Shown here: positions 1-8,502 of the stretch, one piece after another | Layout: the number at the start of each line of letters is the position of its first letter | Position numbering within the stretch: the stretch's first letter is position 1 | Assembly (NCBI RefSeq): GCF_002056795.1 | Contig: NZ_CP020104.1 | Coordinates: 2,925,001-2,989,000 of the forward strand | Reading direction: 5' to 3' | Length of the DNA stretch: 64,000 bases | DNA from: Spirosoma aerolatum | GTDB lineage: Bacteria > Bacteroidota > Bacteroidia > Cytophagales > Spirosomataceae | Notes under the pieces: model-generated | Told to the model about the DNA's origin: nothing | What the model saw: the letters and a program-made list of their open reading frames with translations, nothing else | Database searches by the model: none | Translations under genes and position numbers: made by a program

Positions 1-153
1 GAAATCTGTTCGATACATACTCACCGACTGCATAAACCGTGCGCCCGAAACAATGTAAAGCAACCAGGCTCCGAACCCTGCCCGGTATAAGTAGACGCTT
101 AACCGTCGGTCATTTTTAAGATCGAAAAGATCGTCGGTGAATTTTTCGGACAT
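1..153 (-). CDS. Hypothetical protein, N-terminal part only (cut by window edge)
   Basis: An open frame runs from an ATG at 153 leftwards out of the window and gives 51 residues beginning MSEKFTDDLFDLKNDRR. A hydrophobic stretch (FGAWLLYIVSGARF, about residues 27-40) suggests a membrane segment soon after a charged N-terminus. It is divergent from the OsmC gene, with about 60 bases between the starts. I do not recognise the family from this fragment, and the function is unknown. The frame is open throughout and starts with a clean ATG, so it is probably real. Confidence 0.55.
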   Translation of the reverse strand, partial: MSEKFTDDLFDLKNDRRLSVYLYRAGFGAWLLYIVSGARFMQSVSMYRTDF

Positions 154-214
154 GGTTTTATTTACTTTGAGATGGTGAATATAAACACTTTAGCTTATAA
201 ACGCAAAAAAGACA

Positions 215-676
215 ATGCTTGATTCACAACCCGTTACTGCTACTCAGGAATTTAACACAATGCAGATCGAACTGGTGCGTGTCGATGATGCTTTCCATTT
301 TGAAGCCATCGGCAAATCGGGAGTTGCCCAGCATATAGACGCGGCTACTGATATCGGCGGACATAATGCTGGAGCCCGACCTATGGAAATGCTGCTGATG
401 GGACTGGCCGGCTGTACCGCTATCGACGTTATTCTGATTCTGCAAAAACAAAAGTATGTGATCGAAGATTTCCGGCTGAAGGTCGATGGGATGCGTGAAA
501 AAGATGCCCATCCAGCTCCATTCCGCAAAATACATATTACGTACTTATTGAAAGGCAAACTCGATACGGATAAGGTAAAACGGGCTATCGACCTGTCGAT
601 GGATAAGTATTGCTCCGCAACGGCTCAGTTTCGCCCCTCTGCCGATATTACTTACTCTTTTGACATTCAGGAGTGA
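215..676 (+). CDS. OsmC/Ohr family protein
   Basis: A 153-residue protein of the OsmC/Ohr superfamily. Many members are thiol-dependent peroxidases that reduce organic hydroperoxides in the cytoplasm, while others are uncharacterised YhfA-like proteins. The two conserved cysteines are visible: C67 in GLAGCTAIDV and C133 in MDKYCSATAQF. The spacing and the helix-located first Cys match the family. The ATG at 215 is used here, but M16 (260), just before the first conserved strand MQIELVRVDD, is an equally good start and would remove a non-conserved leader. It is a single gene, divergent from the truncated frame at the window edge. Membership is clear; the exact substrate is not. Confidence 0.88.
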   Translation: MLDSQPVTATQEFNTMQIELVRVDDAFHFEAIGKSGVAQHIDAATDIGGHNAGARPMEMLLMGLAGCTAIDVILILQKQKYVIEDFRLKVDGMREKDAHPAPFRKIHITYLLKGKLDTDKVKRAIDLSMDKYCSATAQFRPSADITYSFDIQE

Positions 677-758
677 TTTTTCAACGCAATGGCGTAGTTT
701 TTGCATAAAATTGAGAAAGATGCGTTATCGCATTAAACCTTGCTAAACTACATTGACC

Positions 759-926
759 ATGAAAAAAGCCCTGCTCGGGTTGGCCCTGCTAACCACCCTG
801 ACTACTGTTTCGTTCGCCGGAGAAATTCGTAAAGAGAAAAAAGCCAAAAAGGCGAAATCGGAAAACTGTGAAAAATCGTGCGATAAAGGTAGCCATGCCT
901 GCTGCATGAAAAAAGCACAGGCCTAA
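759..926 (+). CDS. Small secreted Cys/Lys-rich protein (55 aa)
   Basis: An ATG at 759 opens a 55-residue frame ending TAA at 926. Residues 1-20 (MKKALLGLALLTTLTTVSFA) form a textbook signal peptide with an Ala cleavage site. The mature part of about 35 residues is very basic (EIRKEKKAKKAKS) and then carries four cysteines in NCEKSCDKGSHACCMKK. A strong bidirectional terminator follows at 981-1023. I do not recognise a family. The cysteine/histidine cluster could bind metal or form disulfides in the periplasm, but that is inference. Signal peptide, clean start and terminator make a real gene likely despite its size. Confidence 0.7.
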   Translation: MKKALLGLALLTTLTTVSFAGEIRKEKKAKKAKSENCEKSCDKGSHACCMKKAQA

Positions 927-980
927 ACTAACGATTGTTCGCACAAACTGTAAAGACCGAATGACGCGCAGCCAATGCCT

Positions 981-1023
981 AAAAATAAACCCCTCGCCTT
1001 CGTTGGCTGAGGGGTTTATTTTT
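981..1023. terminator. Bidirectional Rho-independent terminator
   Basis: Perfect 15-bp inverted repeat: AAAAATAAACCCCTC at 981-995 pairs with GAGGGGTTTATTTTT at 1009-1023, with an inner GCC/GGC extension. It has an A-tract on the left and a T-tract on the right. It lies after the small secreted protein and just before thyA, so thyA transcription probably starts in the 40 bases that follow. Confidence 0.85.
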
Positions 1024-1066
1024 GCCTAACGGTTGACTTATCCCTTCCGACTTCCGACTTTTGATT

Positions 1067-1861
1067 ATGCAACAGTACCACGACCTCCTTCGCCATATTC
1101 TTCAGCATGGCACGCGCAAAACAGACCGCACCGGCACCGGCACCCTTAGCGTGTTTGGGTATCAGATGCGTTTCAATCTGGAAGATGGCTTCCCACTCCT
1201 GACCACCAAAAAGGTTCATACCAAATCCATTATTCATGAACTGCTGTGGTTTATTAAGGGCGATACGAACATCAAGTACCTGAAAGACAATGGCGTATCG
1301 ATCTGGGACGAATGGGCTGACGAAAACGGCGACTTGGGGCCTGTATATGGCAAACAATGGCGAAGCTGGGCCGCTCCCGACGGACGAGTCATCGATCAGT
1401 TGCAGGAAGTGCTGAAGCAACTTAAAAACTCGCCCGATTCCCGGCGGATGATTATTTCAGCCTGGAATCCCGCCGATGTGCCGAGTATGGCTTTACCCCC
1501 CTGCCACTTGCTGATGCAGTTTTATGTGGCCGATGGAAAATTATCCTGCCAACTGTATCAGCGTAGTGCCGACGTCTTTCTGGGTGTTCCGTTCAATATC
1601 GCCAGCTACGCCCTGTTGACCATGATGATCGCGCAGGAGTGCGGCTATATTGCCCACGAATTTATCTGGACAGGCGGAGATACACACCTGTACCTGAACC
1701 ATCTGGAGCAGGTCGAAACGCAACTTTCCCGTGAACCCCGCCCGTTGCCAACCATGCGCCTGAACCCCGCCGTAACGACTATTTTTGACTTCAGTTACGG
1801 CGATTTTACGCTCGAAAACTACAATCCCTATCCAGCTATTAAAGCTCCGGTAGCCGTTTAG
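1067..1861 (+). CDS. thyA: Thymidylate synthase
   Basis: A 264-residue thymidylate synthase, the enzyme that makes dTMP from dUMP with methylene-tetrahydrofolate as carbon donor and reductant. The length and residue numbers match the E. coli enzyme: R21 in the RTGTGT phosphate loop, catalytic nucleophile C146 in [11 protein letters not shown]169 and N177 in [13 protein letters not shown], and the closing PVAV tail. The ATG at 1067 is chosen over an in-frame TTG at 1061 because it gives exactly the family length. It is followed after 11 bases by a pentapeptide protein and may be co-transcribed with it. Confidence 0.97.
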   Translation: MQQYHDLLRHILQHGTRKTDRTGTGTLSVFGYQMRFNLEDGFPLLTTKKVHTKSIIHELLWFIKGDTNIKYLKDNGVSIWDEWADENGDLGPVYGKQWRSWAAPDGRVIDQLQEVLKQLKNSPDSRRMIISAWNPADVPSMALPPCHLLMQFYVADGKLSCQLYQRSADVFLGVPFNIASYALLTMMIAQECGYIAHEFIWTGGDTHLYLNHLEQVETQLSREPRPLPTMRLNPAVTTIFDFSYGDFTLENYNPYPAIKAPVAV

Positions 1862-1872
1862 CATTCGGGCAA

Positions 1873-2439
1873 ATGGAATACTACGATCAGATTTTTGACC
1901 CACTGACGAAGGTAGTTGAACAGTGGTCTGGGCATGAGTTTGAGCAGTGCACGTTCAGAAAGCTGGATTTAACCCAGGCCATGCTCAGCCATGCCAGCTT
2001 TGTTGATTGTCGGTTTGAAGCCTGTAACCTGACGCGGGTTCAATTGAAAAACACAAAGCTCTACGATGTTCGGTTCTCGAATTGTCAGCTTGCCCACGTT
2101 GATTTTGGGGTGTGCAACCCTTTTGGTTTTCATGCCGATTTTCAGGCGTGTCAACTCGATTACACCGTTTTTCTGAACCGGAAATTAAAAAAGGCTTCGT
2201 TTATCGATTGCTCGATACGGGAAGCCTTTTTTCTAAACTGTGAATTGGCCGCAACCATCTTTACAAACTGTAATCTGGAACTGACCAAGTTCGAAGGTAA
2301 TGATCTGACACAGGTTGATTTTTCCAGTTCATACAATCTGGTGATTGACCCTGAAGAAAATAAACTCAAAAAGGCACGTTTCTCGCTTCACAATCTGCCA
2401 GGACTGCTCACAAAGTATGGCCTCGTGATTAACCATTGA
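1873..2439 (+). CDS. Pentapeptide repeat protein
   Basis: A 188-residue protein made of pentapeptide units of the A(D/N)LXX type over most of its length, for example LDLTQAMLSHASFVDCRFEACNL cut into five-residue turns with F/L at the centre, and later TKFEGNDLTQVDF. Such repeats fold into a right-handed four-sided beta helix. Family relatives include the Qnr/McbG proteins that mimic DNA and protect gyrase, but most chromosomal members have no known role. Cysteines are frequent at the repeat corners. It starts 11 bases after thyA and may form an operon with it. The function cannot be given more precisely. Confidence 0.85.
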   Translation: MEYYDQIFDPLTKVVEQWSGHEFEQCTFRKLDLTQAMLSHASFVDCRFEACNLTRVQLKNTKLYDVRFSNCQLAHVDFGVCNPFGFHADFQACQLDYTVFLNRKLKKASFIDCSIREAFFLNCELAATIFTNCNLELTKFEGNDLTQVDFSSSYNLVIDPEENKLKKARFSLHNLPGLLTKYGLVINH

Positions 2440-2450
2440 GCAACACAAGT

Positions 2451-2480
2451 GAGTCGAACGCTTAACGTGCAGTTCGACTC
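2451..2480. terminator. Stem-loop between convergent genes
   Basis: GAGTCGAAC at 2451-2459 pairs with GTTCGACTC at 2472-2480 across a 12-base loop, 11 bases after the pentapeptide stop and facing the end of the 2TM gene on the other strand. No T-tract follows, so it is a weak terminator candidate or an mRNA 3' end stabiliser. Confidence 0.4.
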
Positions 2481-2549
2481 TCATCGTGGAGTCAGATTTA
2501 AGAACCTGTCCTCACTCATTCAGATACCTTCTTGAGCTTTCGGGAAAGT

Positions 2550-2861
2550 CTACCCCTGTTGCCGTACCAGCTTCTGGTATTCTTTTTCAATCATCGACCG
2601 TTCGCTGCCACCATGATACACATGGAAATAGTGGGAGGCCAGGCCAATGCCCCAACCCAGCATCGGGAAAATAGGCCAGGGAAATAGATAGCCAAAGCGC
2701 GTAAACGACTGGATCGAAACATTACTGACAATCCAGATTAGCCATAAACCGGCATTGATGATGAAATAAGAACGCAGGTGCATCTGAAAACCAGCACGAG
2801 CTTTGGCTTGTTTCCACAGATAAGGATCGTATTCGGATTTAGATTGAGTCGGTTCCATCAT
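2550..2861 (-). CDS. 2TM domain-containing small membrane protein
   Basis: A 103-residue protein with two transmembrane helices, about residues 31-48 and 58-79, between a polar N-terminus containing YDPYLWKQAKARAGFQMHLRS-type sequence and a charged C-terminus ending in KEYQKLVRQQG. The layout (helix, transmembrane, aromatic loop PWPIFPMLGWGIGL, transmembrane) is typical of the 2TM domain family common in Bacteroidota, where it occurs alone or fused to histidine kinases. The role is unknown. Two adjacent ATG codons form the start. It is convergent with the pentapeptide gene. Confidence 0.75.
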   Translation of the reverse strand: MMEPTQSKSEYDPYLWKQAKARAGFQMHLRSYFIINAGLWLIWIVSNVSIQSFTRFGYLFPWPIFPMLGWGIGLASHYFHVYHGGSERSMIEKEYQKLVRQQG

Positions 2862-2987
2862 GTTATTTATATCGTAAGGTTGAATCGGTTAATTGGTTTT
2901 GATGGGGTAAAGGTAGGCTGGCTACGTCCGAAGCGCTGCTGAAATCTGACCGATTGCCTAACTTGCGGAGTAAATTGCCCTTTTTGT

Positions 2988-4718
2988 ATGACTAATTCCG
3001 AAATCGTTGATCTGCTCGAACTGACGGGCCGATTAATGGAACTCCATGACCGCGATGCATTTAAAACCCGGTCGTATCAGACAGCCGCGTTCAATCTTGA
3101 TAAATCGACCGCCGATTTAGCCAATTTGCCCGTTGAGGAGTTGGTCAAATTGCAGGGAGTAGGCAAGTCGGTTGCTCAGAAAATTCGGGAAATTGCCGAA
3201 ACGGGCCGCCTGACAGAGCTAGACGAACTGATGGCCCAAACACCGGAAGGGGTACTGGATATGTTTCGTATTAAAGGCCTGGGAGTTAAGAAGGTACGAA
3301 CGCTCTGGCGTGAATTGGGCATCGATAACCTGCGTGACCTGCAACAGGCGGGTGAAAGTGGTGAGATCGCCAAGATCAAAGGCTTCGGGGCCAGTACGCA
3401 GGAGAAAATTCTGGCGGCTCTGGAATTCTTACAGGAACAACAGGGTAAGGTTCGTATGGACAAAGCGGCCCTGATCGCAAAGCTATTATACGACCAGCTA
3501 TCGACCCACTTTGAGCGGATTGAAATCAGTGGCCAGGTCCGCCGGAAAGCACAGGAGGTGGATACGGTGCAACTGCTTGTACAAACTAACGACCCACTTT
3601 CGGCCATGCTGACCCTGCAAAACTTTCCCAATCTGGAGCAGAATCAGCCGGAGTCGTCGCCATTCGTCTGGCGTGGAAAGCTCGCTGGTTTTGATGTGCA
3701 GGTTGAGTTACTCCTGTATCCGGCCGAGCAGATGAACCGACAGTTGTTCATTCAAACGGCTACCGAATCGCATTTGCAGCAGGTTGGATCGGGGGGAGCG
3801 TCGCTGTTGCAGGTGGCCTATGCCAGCGTATTATCAGAAGTCGCAACAGGTGAAACGGATGAGCTGGAGAAAGCTATTTACGCCCGTGCCGGATTGCCGT
3901 ATATCGTCCCTGAGATGCGGGAGGATGCCTTTGCGTTTCGCTGGGCGGCTAAACATCAGGTTGATGAACTGGTAACCTGGGATGACCTGCGCGGAACCCT
4001 TCATAACCACAGTACCTGGTCGGATGGAAAGCAATCAATCGCCGATATGGCCGCTTACTGCCGTGAATTGGGCCTGACGTATTTCGGTATTGCCGATCAT
4101 TCCAAAACGGCTTCGTATGCCAATGGCCTCGATGCTGATCGGGTCCGGCAGCAGCAGGCCGAAATTGATCAGCTCAATGCCAGTTTTGGGGCTGATTTTC
4201 GCATTTTCAAAGGCATCGAATCCGATATTCTGGGCGATGGCTCACTGGATTATGACGACGCTACCCTGGCTACGTTTGATTATGTCGTCGCTTCGGTGCA
4301 CCAAACCCTGACCATGTCGCTCGAAAAAGCCACCACGCGTTTGTTGAAGGCTATCGAAAATCCATACACAACCATTCTGGGCCACCCAACAGGCCGTTTG
4401 TTGCTCGCCCGTGAGGGATACCCCATCGATCACCGGGCCATCATCGATGCCTGCGCTGAGCATAATGTTGTTATTGAAATCAACGCCAACCCCTACCGAC
4501 TCGACATCGACTGGCGCTGGATCGACTACGCCATGCAGCAGGGAGTGATGTTAAGCATCAACCCCGACGCACATGATCTGGCGGGCTTACTGGATATGCA
4601 TTACGGAGTAGCTGTTGGCCGGAAAGGGGGCCTGACAAAAGCCATGACGTTTAATGCGCTGACGCTTCAGGAAATGACTGACTATCTGCAACAGCGTCGG
4701 GAGCGGCTGCGTAAGTAG
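2988..4718 (+). CDS. polX: PolX-family protein with degenerate polymerase site and intact PHP phosphoesterase
   Basis: A 576-residue protein with the bacterial PolX layout. Helix-hairpin-helix motifs lie at about 55-66, 95-108 and 130-141, a PolX nucleotidyltransferase region at about 160-310, and a C-terminal PHP domain at about 335-570. Bacterial PolX enzymes fill repair gaps and have a PHP 3'-5' exonuclease. The PHP metal ligands all appear present: H339, H341, D346, H371, E411, H438, H466, D527 and H529. The polymerase motif that normally reads GSxRRxxExxGDxD is GQVRRKAQEVDTVQ here (182-195), so both catalytic Asp positions are Thr and Gln. The TGSKxHN nucleotide motif is also missing. 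A nuclease or phosphoesterase role is more likely than DNA synthesis. Confidence 0.9.
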   Translation: MTNSEIVDLLELTGRLMELHDRDAFKTRSYQTAAFNLDKSTADLANLPVEELVKLQGVGKSVAQKIREIAETGRLTELDELMAQTPEGVLDMFRIKGLGVKKVRTLWRELGIDNLRDLQQAGESGEIAKIKGFGASTQEKILAALEFLQEQQGKVRMDKAALIAKLLYDQLSTHFERIEISGQVRRKAQEVDTVQLLVQTNDPLSAMLTLQNFPNLEQNQPESSPFVWRGKLAGFDVQVELLLYPAEQMNRQLFIQTATESHLQQVGSGGASLLQVAYASVLSEVATGETDELEKAIYARAGLPYIVPEMREDAFAFRWAAKHQVDELVTWDDLRGTLHNHSTWSDGKQSIADMAAYCRELGLTYFGIADHSKTASYANGLDADRVRQQQAEIDQLNASFGADFRIFKGIESDILGDGSLDYDDATLATFDYVVASVHQTLTMSLEKATTRLLKAIENPYTTILGHPTGRLLLAREGYPIDHRAIIDACAEHNVVIEINANPYRLDIDWRWIDYAMQQGVMLSINPDAHDLAGLLDMHYGVAVGRKGGLTKAMTFNALTLQEMTDYLQQRRERLRK

Positions 4719-4795
4719 GGGAAAGGCAGGGCCGTTTAGGATTAATTATCAGTTAATAAGGACGTAAAGAGGGTAAATTCAGCGAATTAGCTCTT

Positions 4796-4803
4796 TATGT
4801 TTG
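4796..4803 (+). promoter_or_regulatory. Bacteroidota -7 box upstream of TonB receptor
   Basis: TATGTTTG matches the Bacteroidota primary-sigma -7 consensus TAnnTTTG and lies 55 bases before the receptor ATG at 4859. No convincing -33 TTG is visible at the usual spacing, so this is a single-box prediction. Confidence 0.35.
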
Positions 4804-4858
4804 TAAGGTTCCCCGATAAATAATCTGATTCTATCCTGCGCATCCTAAACCCGGCTCT

Positions 4859-7267
4859 ATGCGGTTATTACCTGTACTATTCGTTTTCTATTGTATACTC
4901 AACGGGGCTTTTGCCCAGCAAAGGCCAAACACCAATGCTTCTGCTACCTTTTCGGCTACGGGTTATGTAAAGGATGCCAAAACCGGCAAGCCCATTCAGG
5001 GGGTAAACATCGTTGTACTGAATGTATCGAAAGGCTACGTAACCGCCAAGGATGGCTTCTACACCGTACAACTCTCGCCCGGCAAGTACGTTTTGCGGTT
5101 TTCCCATGTAGGCTATCGATCGCGTCAGGATACAATCGTGCTGAACAGTACCCTTTTTCGCGAAGTGATGATGGAAGATGACTCCAAAGACCTGGAGGAA
5201 GTTGTCGTGACGAGCGAAGCCCCCGACCGTAATGTGCGCAAGGTCGAGATGGGGGTGTCGCAACTGACCATCCGAAGTATCCGACGGATTCCGCCACTGA
5301 TGGGGGAGGTCGATGTTGTGCGGAGTCTGCTGTTGTTGCCTGGCGTTACAACGGTAGGCGAAGGGGCTCCCGGTTTCAACGTGCGCGGAGGAAGCACGGA
5401 TCAGAATCTAATTTTGTTCGATGATGCGCCGGTATTCAATTCGGGGCACCTAATGGGATTTTTCTCGGTATTCAACCCCGACGTCGTGCGCGAGGTAACC
5501 CTGAATCGGGGTGGTGTGGCGGCAGCCTACGGAGGCAGAGCATCGTCGGTGCTGGATGTGAGAATCAAAGAGCCTGATGCCCAGAAGTGGGGAGTTAATG
5601 GCGGCATTGGCCTTATTTCGAGCCGCCTGGGTGTAGAAGGCCCTATCGTCAAGAATAAACTGTCGTTTCTAGCTGCTGTTCGGGCTTCATTCAACGACTT
5701 TCTTTTTAAACTGGCTCCTCCCAATCTACGCGGTACAACGGCTAATTTTTACGATATAACGACCAAGCTTAAGTACCAGCCCAGCGAGAAAAATACGATC
5801 ACATTTACGGGCTATGTCAGTACGGATGTGTTCAAGCTGGCATCCGATTCGCTGTCGGGTCAGGAGATCAATGCGTCGTCGACGAAGTTCAATTACCAGA
5901 CAATGACTGGCTCGGTTCGCTGGAATTACTTTATGAGTAAGCAATTGAACCTGGCTACATCAGTCATTTTTAGCCATTATAAGGCCGATTTGTCGGTGCC
6001 TGATTCGGCCAATGCATTTGATTTAAAATCGGGCGTTTGGCATCGGCAAATCAAATCCGATCTGACCTATACACCGAATGAGACCCACCAGTGGCAGGTT
6101 GGTGTTAGTGCCATCGATTATTCCATCCAGCCGAATACGCGTATTCCGGGTCCATACTCCAATATTCTGCCGATCGACATCGCTCGGGAGCAGGCGTATG
6201 AACTGGCCGCTTACATTCAGGATGAATGGAAACTGAATACCGACGTATCGCTCATTGCCGGGTTGCGGTATTCTACGCTGCTGAATCGGGGACCGGCTTC
6301 CATACGAACGTACCAGGAAAATGGCCCGCGTCAAGACGAAAACGTAACGTCGACAAAGACGTACGGAGCTGGTAAAATTTACAATACAATGGGGGGGCTG
6401 GAGCCCCGACTGGCACTTCGGTGGTCGGTAGGCGAGGGGAAATCGATTAAAGCGGGCTACAGTCGTTTACGGCAGTATATTCAGCAGGTAACCAATACTA
6501 CGGCAGCCCTGCCTACATCGCGCTGGCACCTGAGCGATCTCTACACCAAACCCGTTATTGCTGATCAATGGTCACTGGGGTATTTTCGGAATACACCCGA
6601 CAACGCGTTCGAAGTTTCGGGAGAGGTGTATTACAAAACCCTAACTAATGCCATCGACTATCGGGACGGGGCTGAACTTCAACTGGCCCAGGCTGTTGAA
6701 ACCCAGATTGTGCAGGGAAGTGGCCAGGCTTATGGACTGGAAGGCCTGTTACGGAAAAATAAGGGACGCTGGACGGGCTTTATGAGCTACACCTTTGCCC
6801 GAACCTTCCTGACTATGGACAGCCCTTTTGCCAGCGAACGGGTGAACAACGGCAATCCGTATCCGGCCAATTACGATAAGCCTCACACGATCAATATTCT
6901 GGCCACGCATCGACCGACAACCTGGTTCAGTATGTCGCTCAATTTTACGTACAGCACCGGAAGGCCGACTACGCAGCCCGCAGCAATTTCCCGTATTGGG
7001 GGCGCACAGGTACCTATTTACCTGGACCGAAATCAGCAACGCGTACCGGATTATCATCGCCTTGATTTCTCCATGACGTTTGAGCAAAACCCAGAAAAGA
7101 AAAAGCGGAATCAGAGTAGCTGGGTATTTTCGGTATACAATGTATACGCCCATAAAAATGCGTATTCCATTTTTTATAAGCTAAGCCCGGCTTCGGCAAG
7201 TGATGCGTATAAACTATCCATTTTCGGCACCGCGTTTCCATCTCTGACCTATAATTTCAAATTCTGA
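4859..7267 (+). CDS. TonB-dependent receptor with carboxypeptidase-like regulatory domain
   Basis: An 802-residue outer-membrane transporter. Residues 1-19 are a signal peptide ending NGAFA. A CarboxypepD_reg-like beta domain covers about 33-107 (GYVKDAKTGKPIQGVNIVVL), and a plug domain follows at about 130-235 with GFNVRGGSTDQNLILFDDAP. The rest is the 22-strand barrel, ending in the outer-membrane signature residue Phe (YNFKF). Such receptors import large or scarce ligands using TonB energy; the ligand cannot be told from sequence. The stop codon overlaps the ATG of the next gene by one base, so it is translationally coupled to the DUF4249 lipoprotein, a recurrent pairing in Bacteroidota. 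Confidence 0.93.
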   Translation: MRLLPVLFVFYCILNGAFAQQRPNTNASATFSATGYVKDAKTGKPIQGVNIVVLNVSKGYVTAKDGFYTVQLSPGKYVLRFSHVGYRSRQDTIVLNSTLFREVMMEDDSKDLEEVVVTSEAPDRNVRKVEMGVSQLTIRSIRRIPPLMGEVDVVRSLLLLPGVTTVGEGAPGFNVRGGSTDQNLILFDDAPVFNSGHLMGFFSVFNPDVVREVTLNRGGVAAAYGGRASSVLDVRIKEPDAQKWGVNGGIGLISSRLGVEGPIVKNKLSFLAAVRASFNDFLFKLAPPNLRGTTANFYDITTKLKYQPSEKNTITFTGYVSTDVFKLASDSLSGQEINASSTKFNYQTMTGSVRWNYFMSKQLNLATSVIFSHYKADLSVPDSANAFDLKSGVWHRQIKSDLTYTPNETHQWQVGVSAIDYSIQPNTRIPGPYSNILPIDIAREQAYELAAYIQDEWKLNTDVSLIAGLRYSTLLNRGPASIRTYQENGPRQDENVTSTKTYGAGKIYNTMGGLEPRLALRWSVGEGKSIKAGYSRLRQYIQQVTNTTAALPTSRWHLSDLYTKPVIADQWSLGYFRNTPDNAFEVSGEVYYKTLTNAIDYRDGAELQLAQAVETQIVQGSGQAYGLEGLLRKNKGRWTGFMSYTFARTFLTMDSPFASERVNNGNPYPANYDKPHTINILATHRPTTWFSMSLNFTYSTGRPTTQPAAISRIGGAQVPIYLDRNQQRVPDYHRLDFSMTFEQNPEKKKRNQSSWVFSVYNVYAHKNAYSIFYKLSPASASDAYKLSIFGTAFPSLTYNFKF

Positions 7268-8430
7268 TGAAACGATATTTTCAAAGAGTGCCGCAACGGA
7301 CCTTGAAAGAGCACATGAGCGAAAGCGTGAAGACCTGCCGAATGGTTTTTGCGGGTGTTTCAGCCCTTCGCTCGTTCACTCATTCACTCGTTCGCTCTTT
7401 CTTTTGGCTGATATTCGTGGCTTCCTGCGTAACAGAGTTCCAGCCCGATGCGGTCAGTATCCCGGCTTCGCTTGTGGTAGAGGGGCAAATTACCGATCAG
7501 CCAGGGCCTTATATGGTTAAACTGACCCGGACAGCCGATTATTCGTATAAAAGCCTGAACCTACTCGAAACGGGCGCTACTGTGACCATTTCGGATAATC
7601 AGGGTAATCAGGAGGTGCTGAAAGAGCAGAGTTCGGGTGGAGTCTATATGACATCGGCGACGGGTATCAAGGGGGTAGTAGGGCGTAGTTATAAACTAAC
7701 CATTCAAACAAAAGCAGGAAAAAAATACGAATCGGAGCCCGAAGTATTGACGGCTGCACCACCCATTCAGAAAGTATATTACGAGTATACGGTTGAACCC
7801 GGAACGAGCAGTCTGGCAAAACGACAGGGATGGAATGTATACCTGGACACGAAAGACCCGGAAGCTGCGGGGAACTTCTATCGGTGGGACTGGACTCATT
7901 ATGAATTCACGGCTGTCTGTTACAAGCGAGAAGTGCCCAATACGAATACCGTGACAGGCTTAGGCTGTTGCTCAAATTGCTGGGATATTACCCGCTGTTA
8001 CAATTGTATTAATGTAACCTCAGATGCCAATATTAACGGGCAGTCCATCAGTCGCCAGTTTATTATGCGCGTGCCGTATAAATCAAAAAGTAAGTATTAT
8101 CTGGAAATCCAGCAGCAGTCGTTGAGTAAGGGAGCGTATGATTTCTGGAAAAGTGTTCGCGGCCTGGTGAATAATACGGGTGGTTTGTTTGATGCGGCTC
8201 CTGCCTCGGCTCCCAGTAATCTGCATTGCGTGAATGATCCGACGACCATGGTGTATGGGTACTTCGGTGCTACCGGACTTTCGGAACAGTATATCAATAT
8301 TGACAGAAGCAGCGGGCAAGGGCCACCCGACGCCGATCCACCGGTCAATATTCCCATTCCTTCAAACTGTGTAGTATGCGAGAATAGTTTATATCGGACG
8401 CCTAATCAACCGCGCTGGTGGCAGTTTTAA
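7267..8430 (+). CDS. DUF4249 lipoprotein, N-terminus overlapped by a repeat element
   Basis: A DUF4249-type protein, 387 residues from the ATG at 7267 that overlaps the receptor stop by one base. The lipobox VASC (Cys 54) follows hydrophobic FFWLIF, so it should be an envelope lipoprotein. The mature part begins with beta-rich SIPASLVVEGQITDQPGPY typical of the family and has a Cys-rich loop (GLGCCSNCWDITRCYNC). DUF4249 proteins sit beside TonB receptors and are thought to be surface partners, though this is not proven. The 53 residues before the lipobox are too long for a signal peptide; M26 (ATG 7342) or M17 (7315) may be the true start. Codons for about residues 35-45 come from an octamer repeat (see 7306-7400). 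Confidence 0.85.
   Translation: MKRYFQRVPQRTLKEHMSESVKTCRMVFAGVSALRSFTHSLVRSFFWLIFVASCVTEFQPDAVSIPASLVVEGQITDQPGPYMVKLTRTADYSYKSLNLLETGATVTISDNQGNQEVLKEQSSGGVYMTSATGIKGVVGRSYKLTIQTKAGKKYESEPEVLTAAPPIQKVYYEYTVEPGTSSLAKRQGWNVYLDTKDPEAAGNFYRWDWTHYEFTAVCYKREVPNTNTVTGLGCCSNCWDITRCYNCINVTSDANINGQSISRQFIMRVPYKSKSKYYLEIQQQSLSKGAYDFWKSVRGLVNNTGGLFDAAPASAPSNLHCVNDPTTMVYGYFGATGLSEQYINIDRSSGQGPPDADPPVNIPIPSNCVVCENSLYRTPNQPRWWQF
7306..7400. repeat. Word-built inverted repeat inside the DUF4249 start region
   Basis: Right arm 7369-7400 is four tandem octamers: CGCTCGTT, CACTCATT, CACTCGTT, CGCTCTTT. The region 7306-7332 is an imperfect complement (AAAGAGC...GAGCGAAAGCGTGAAG). The octamer family CRCTCnTT is shared with the elements at 29480-29511 and 32231-32302. 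Here the element is translated and supplies part of the signal peptide (LRSFTHSLVRSFF). Confidence 0.6.
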
Positions 8431-8454
8431 GGCCATATTTGACTTAGCAACCGG

Positions 8455-8486
8455 TTTGGTGACTTCGTATAAATCAGATATTTTTG
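8455..8486 (+). promoter_or_regulatory. Bacteroidota promoter of the first GT9 gene
   Basis: TTTG at 8455-8458 and TATTTTTG at 8479-8486 fit the Bacteroidota -33 and -7 elements (TTTG, TAnnTTTG) with a 20-base spacer. The start codon at 8503 lies 17 bases further on. This is the clearest two-box promoter in the window. Confidence 0.6.
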
Positions 8487-8502
8487 TGCAAATGACAACA
8501 GC

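Noticed and set aside
2486..2674. 62-codon plus-strand frame opposite the 2TM gene
   Set aside because: It lies mostly antisense to a well-supported membrane protein and has no domain.
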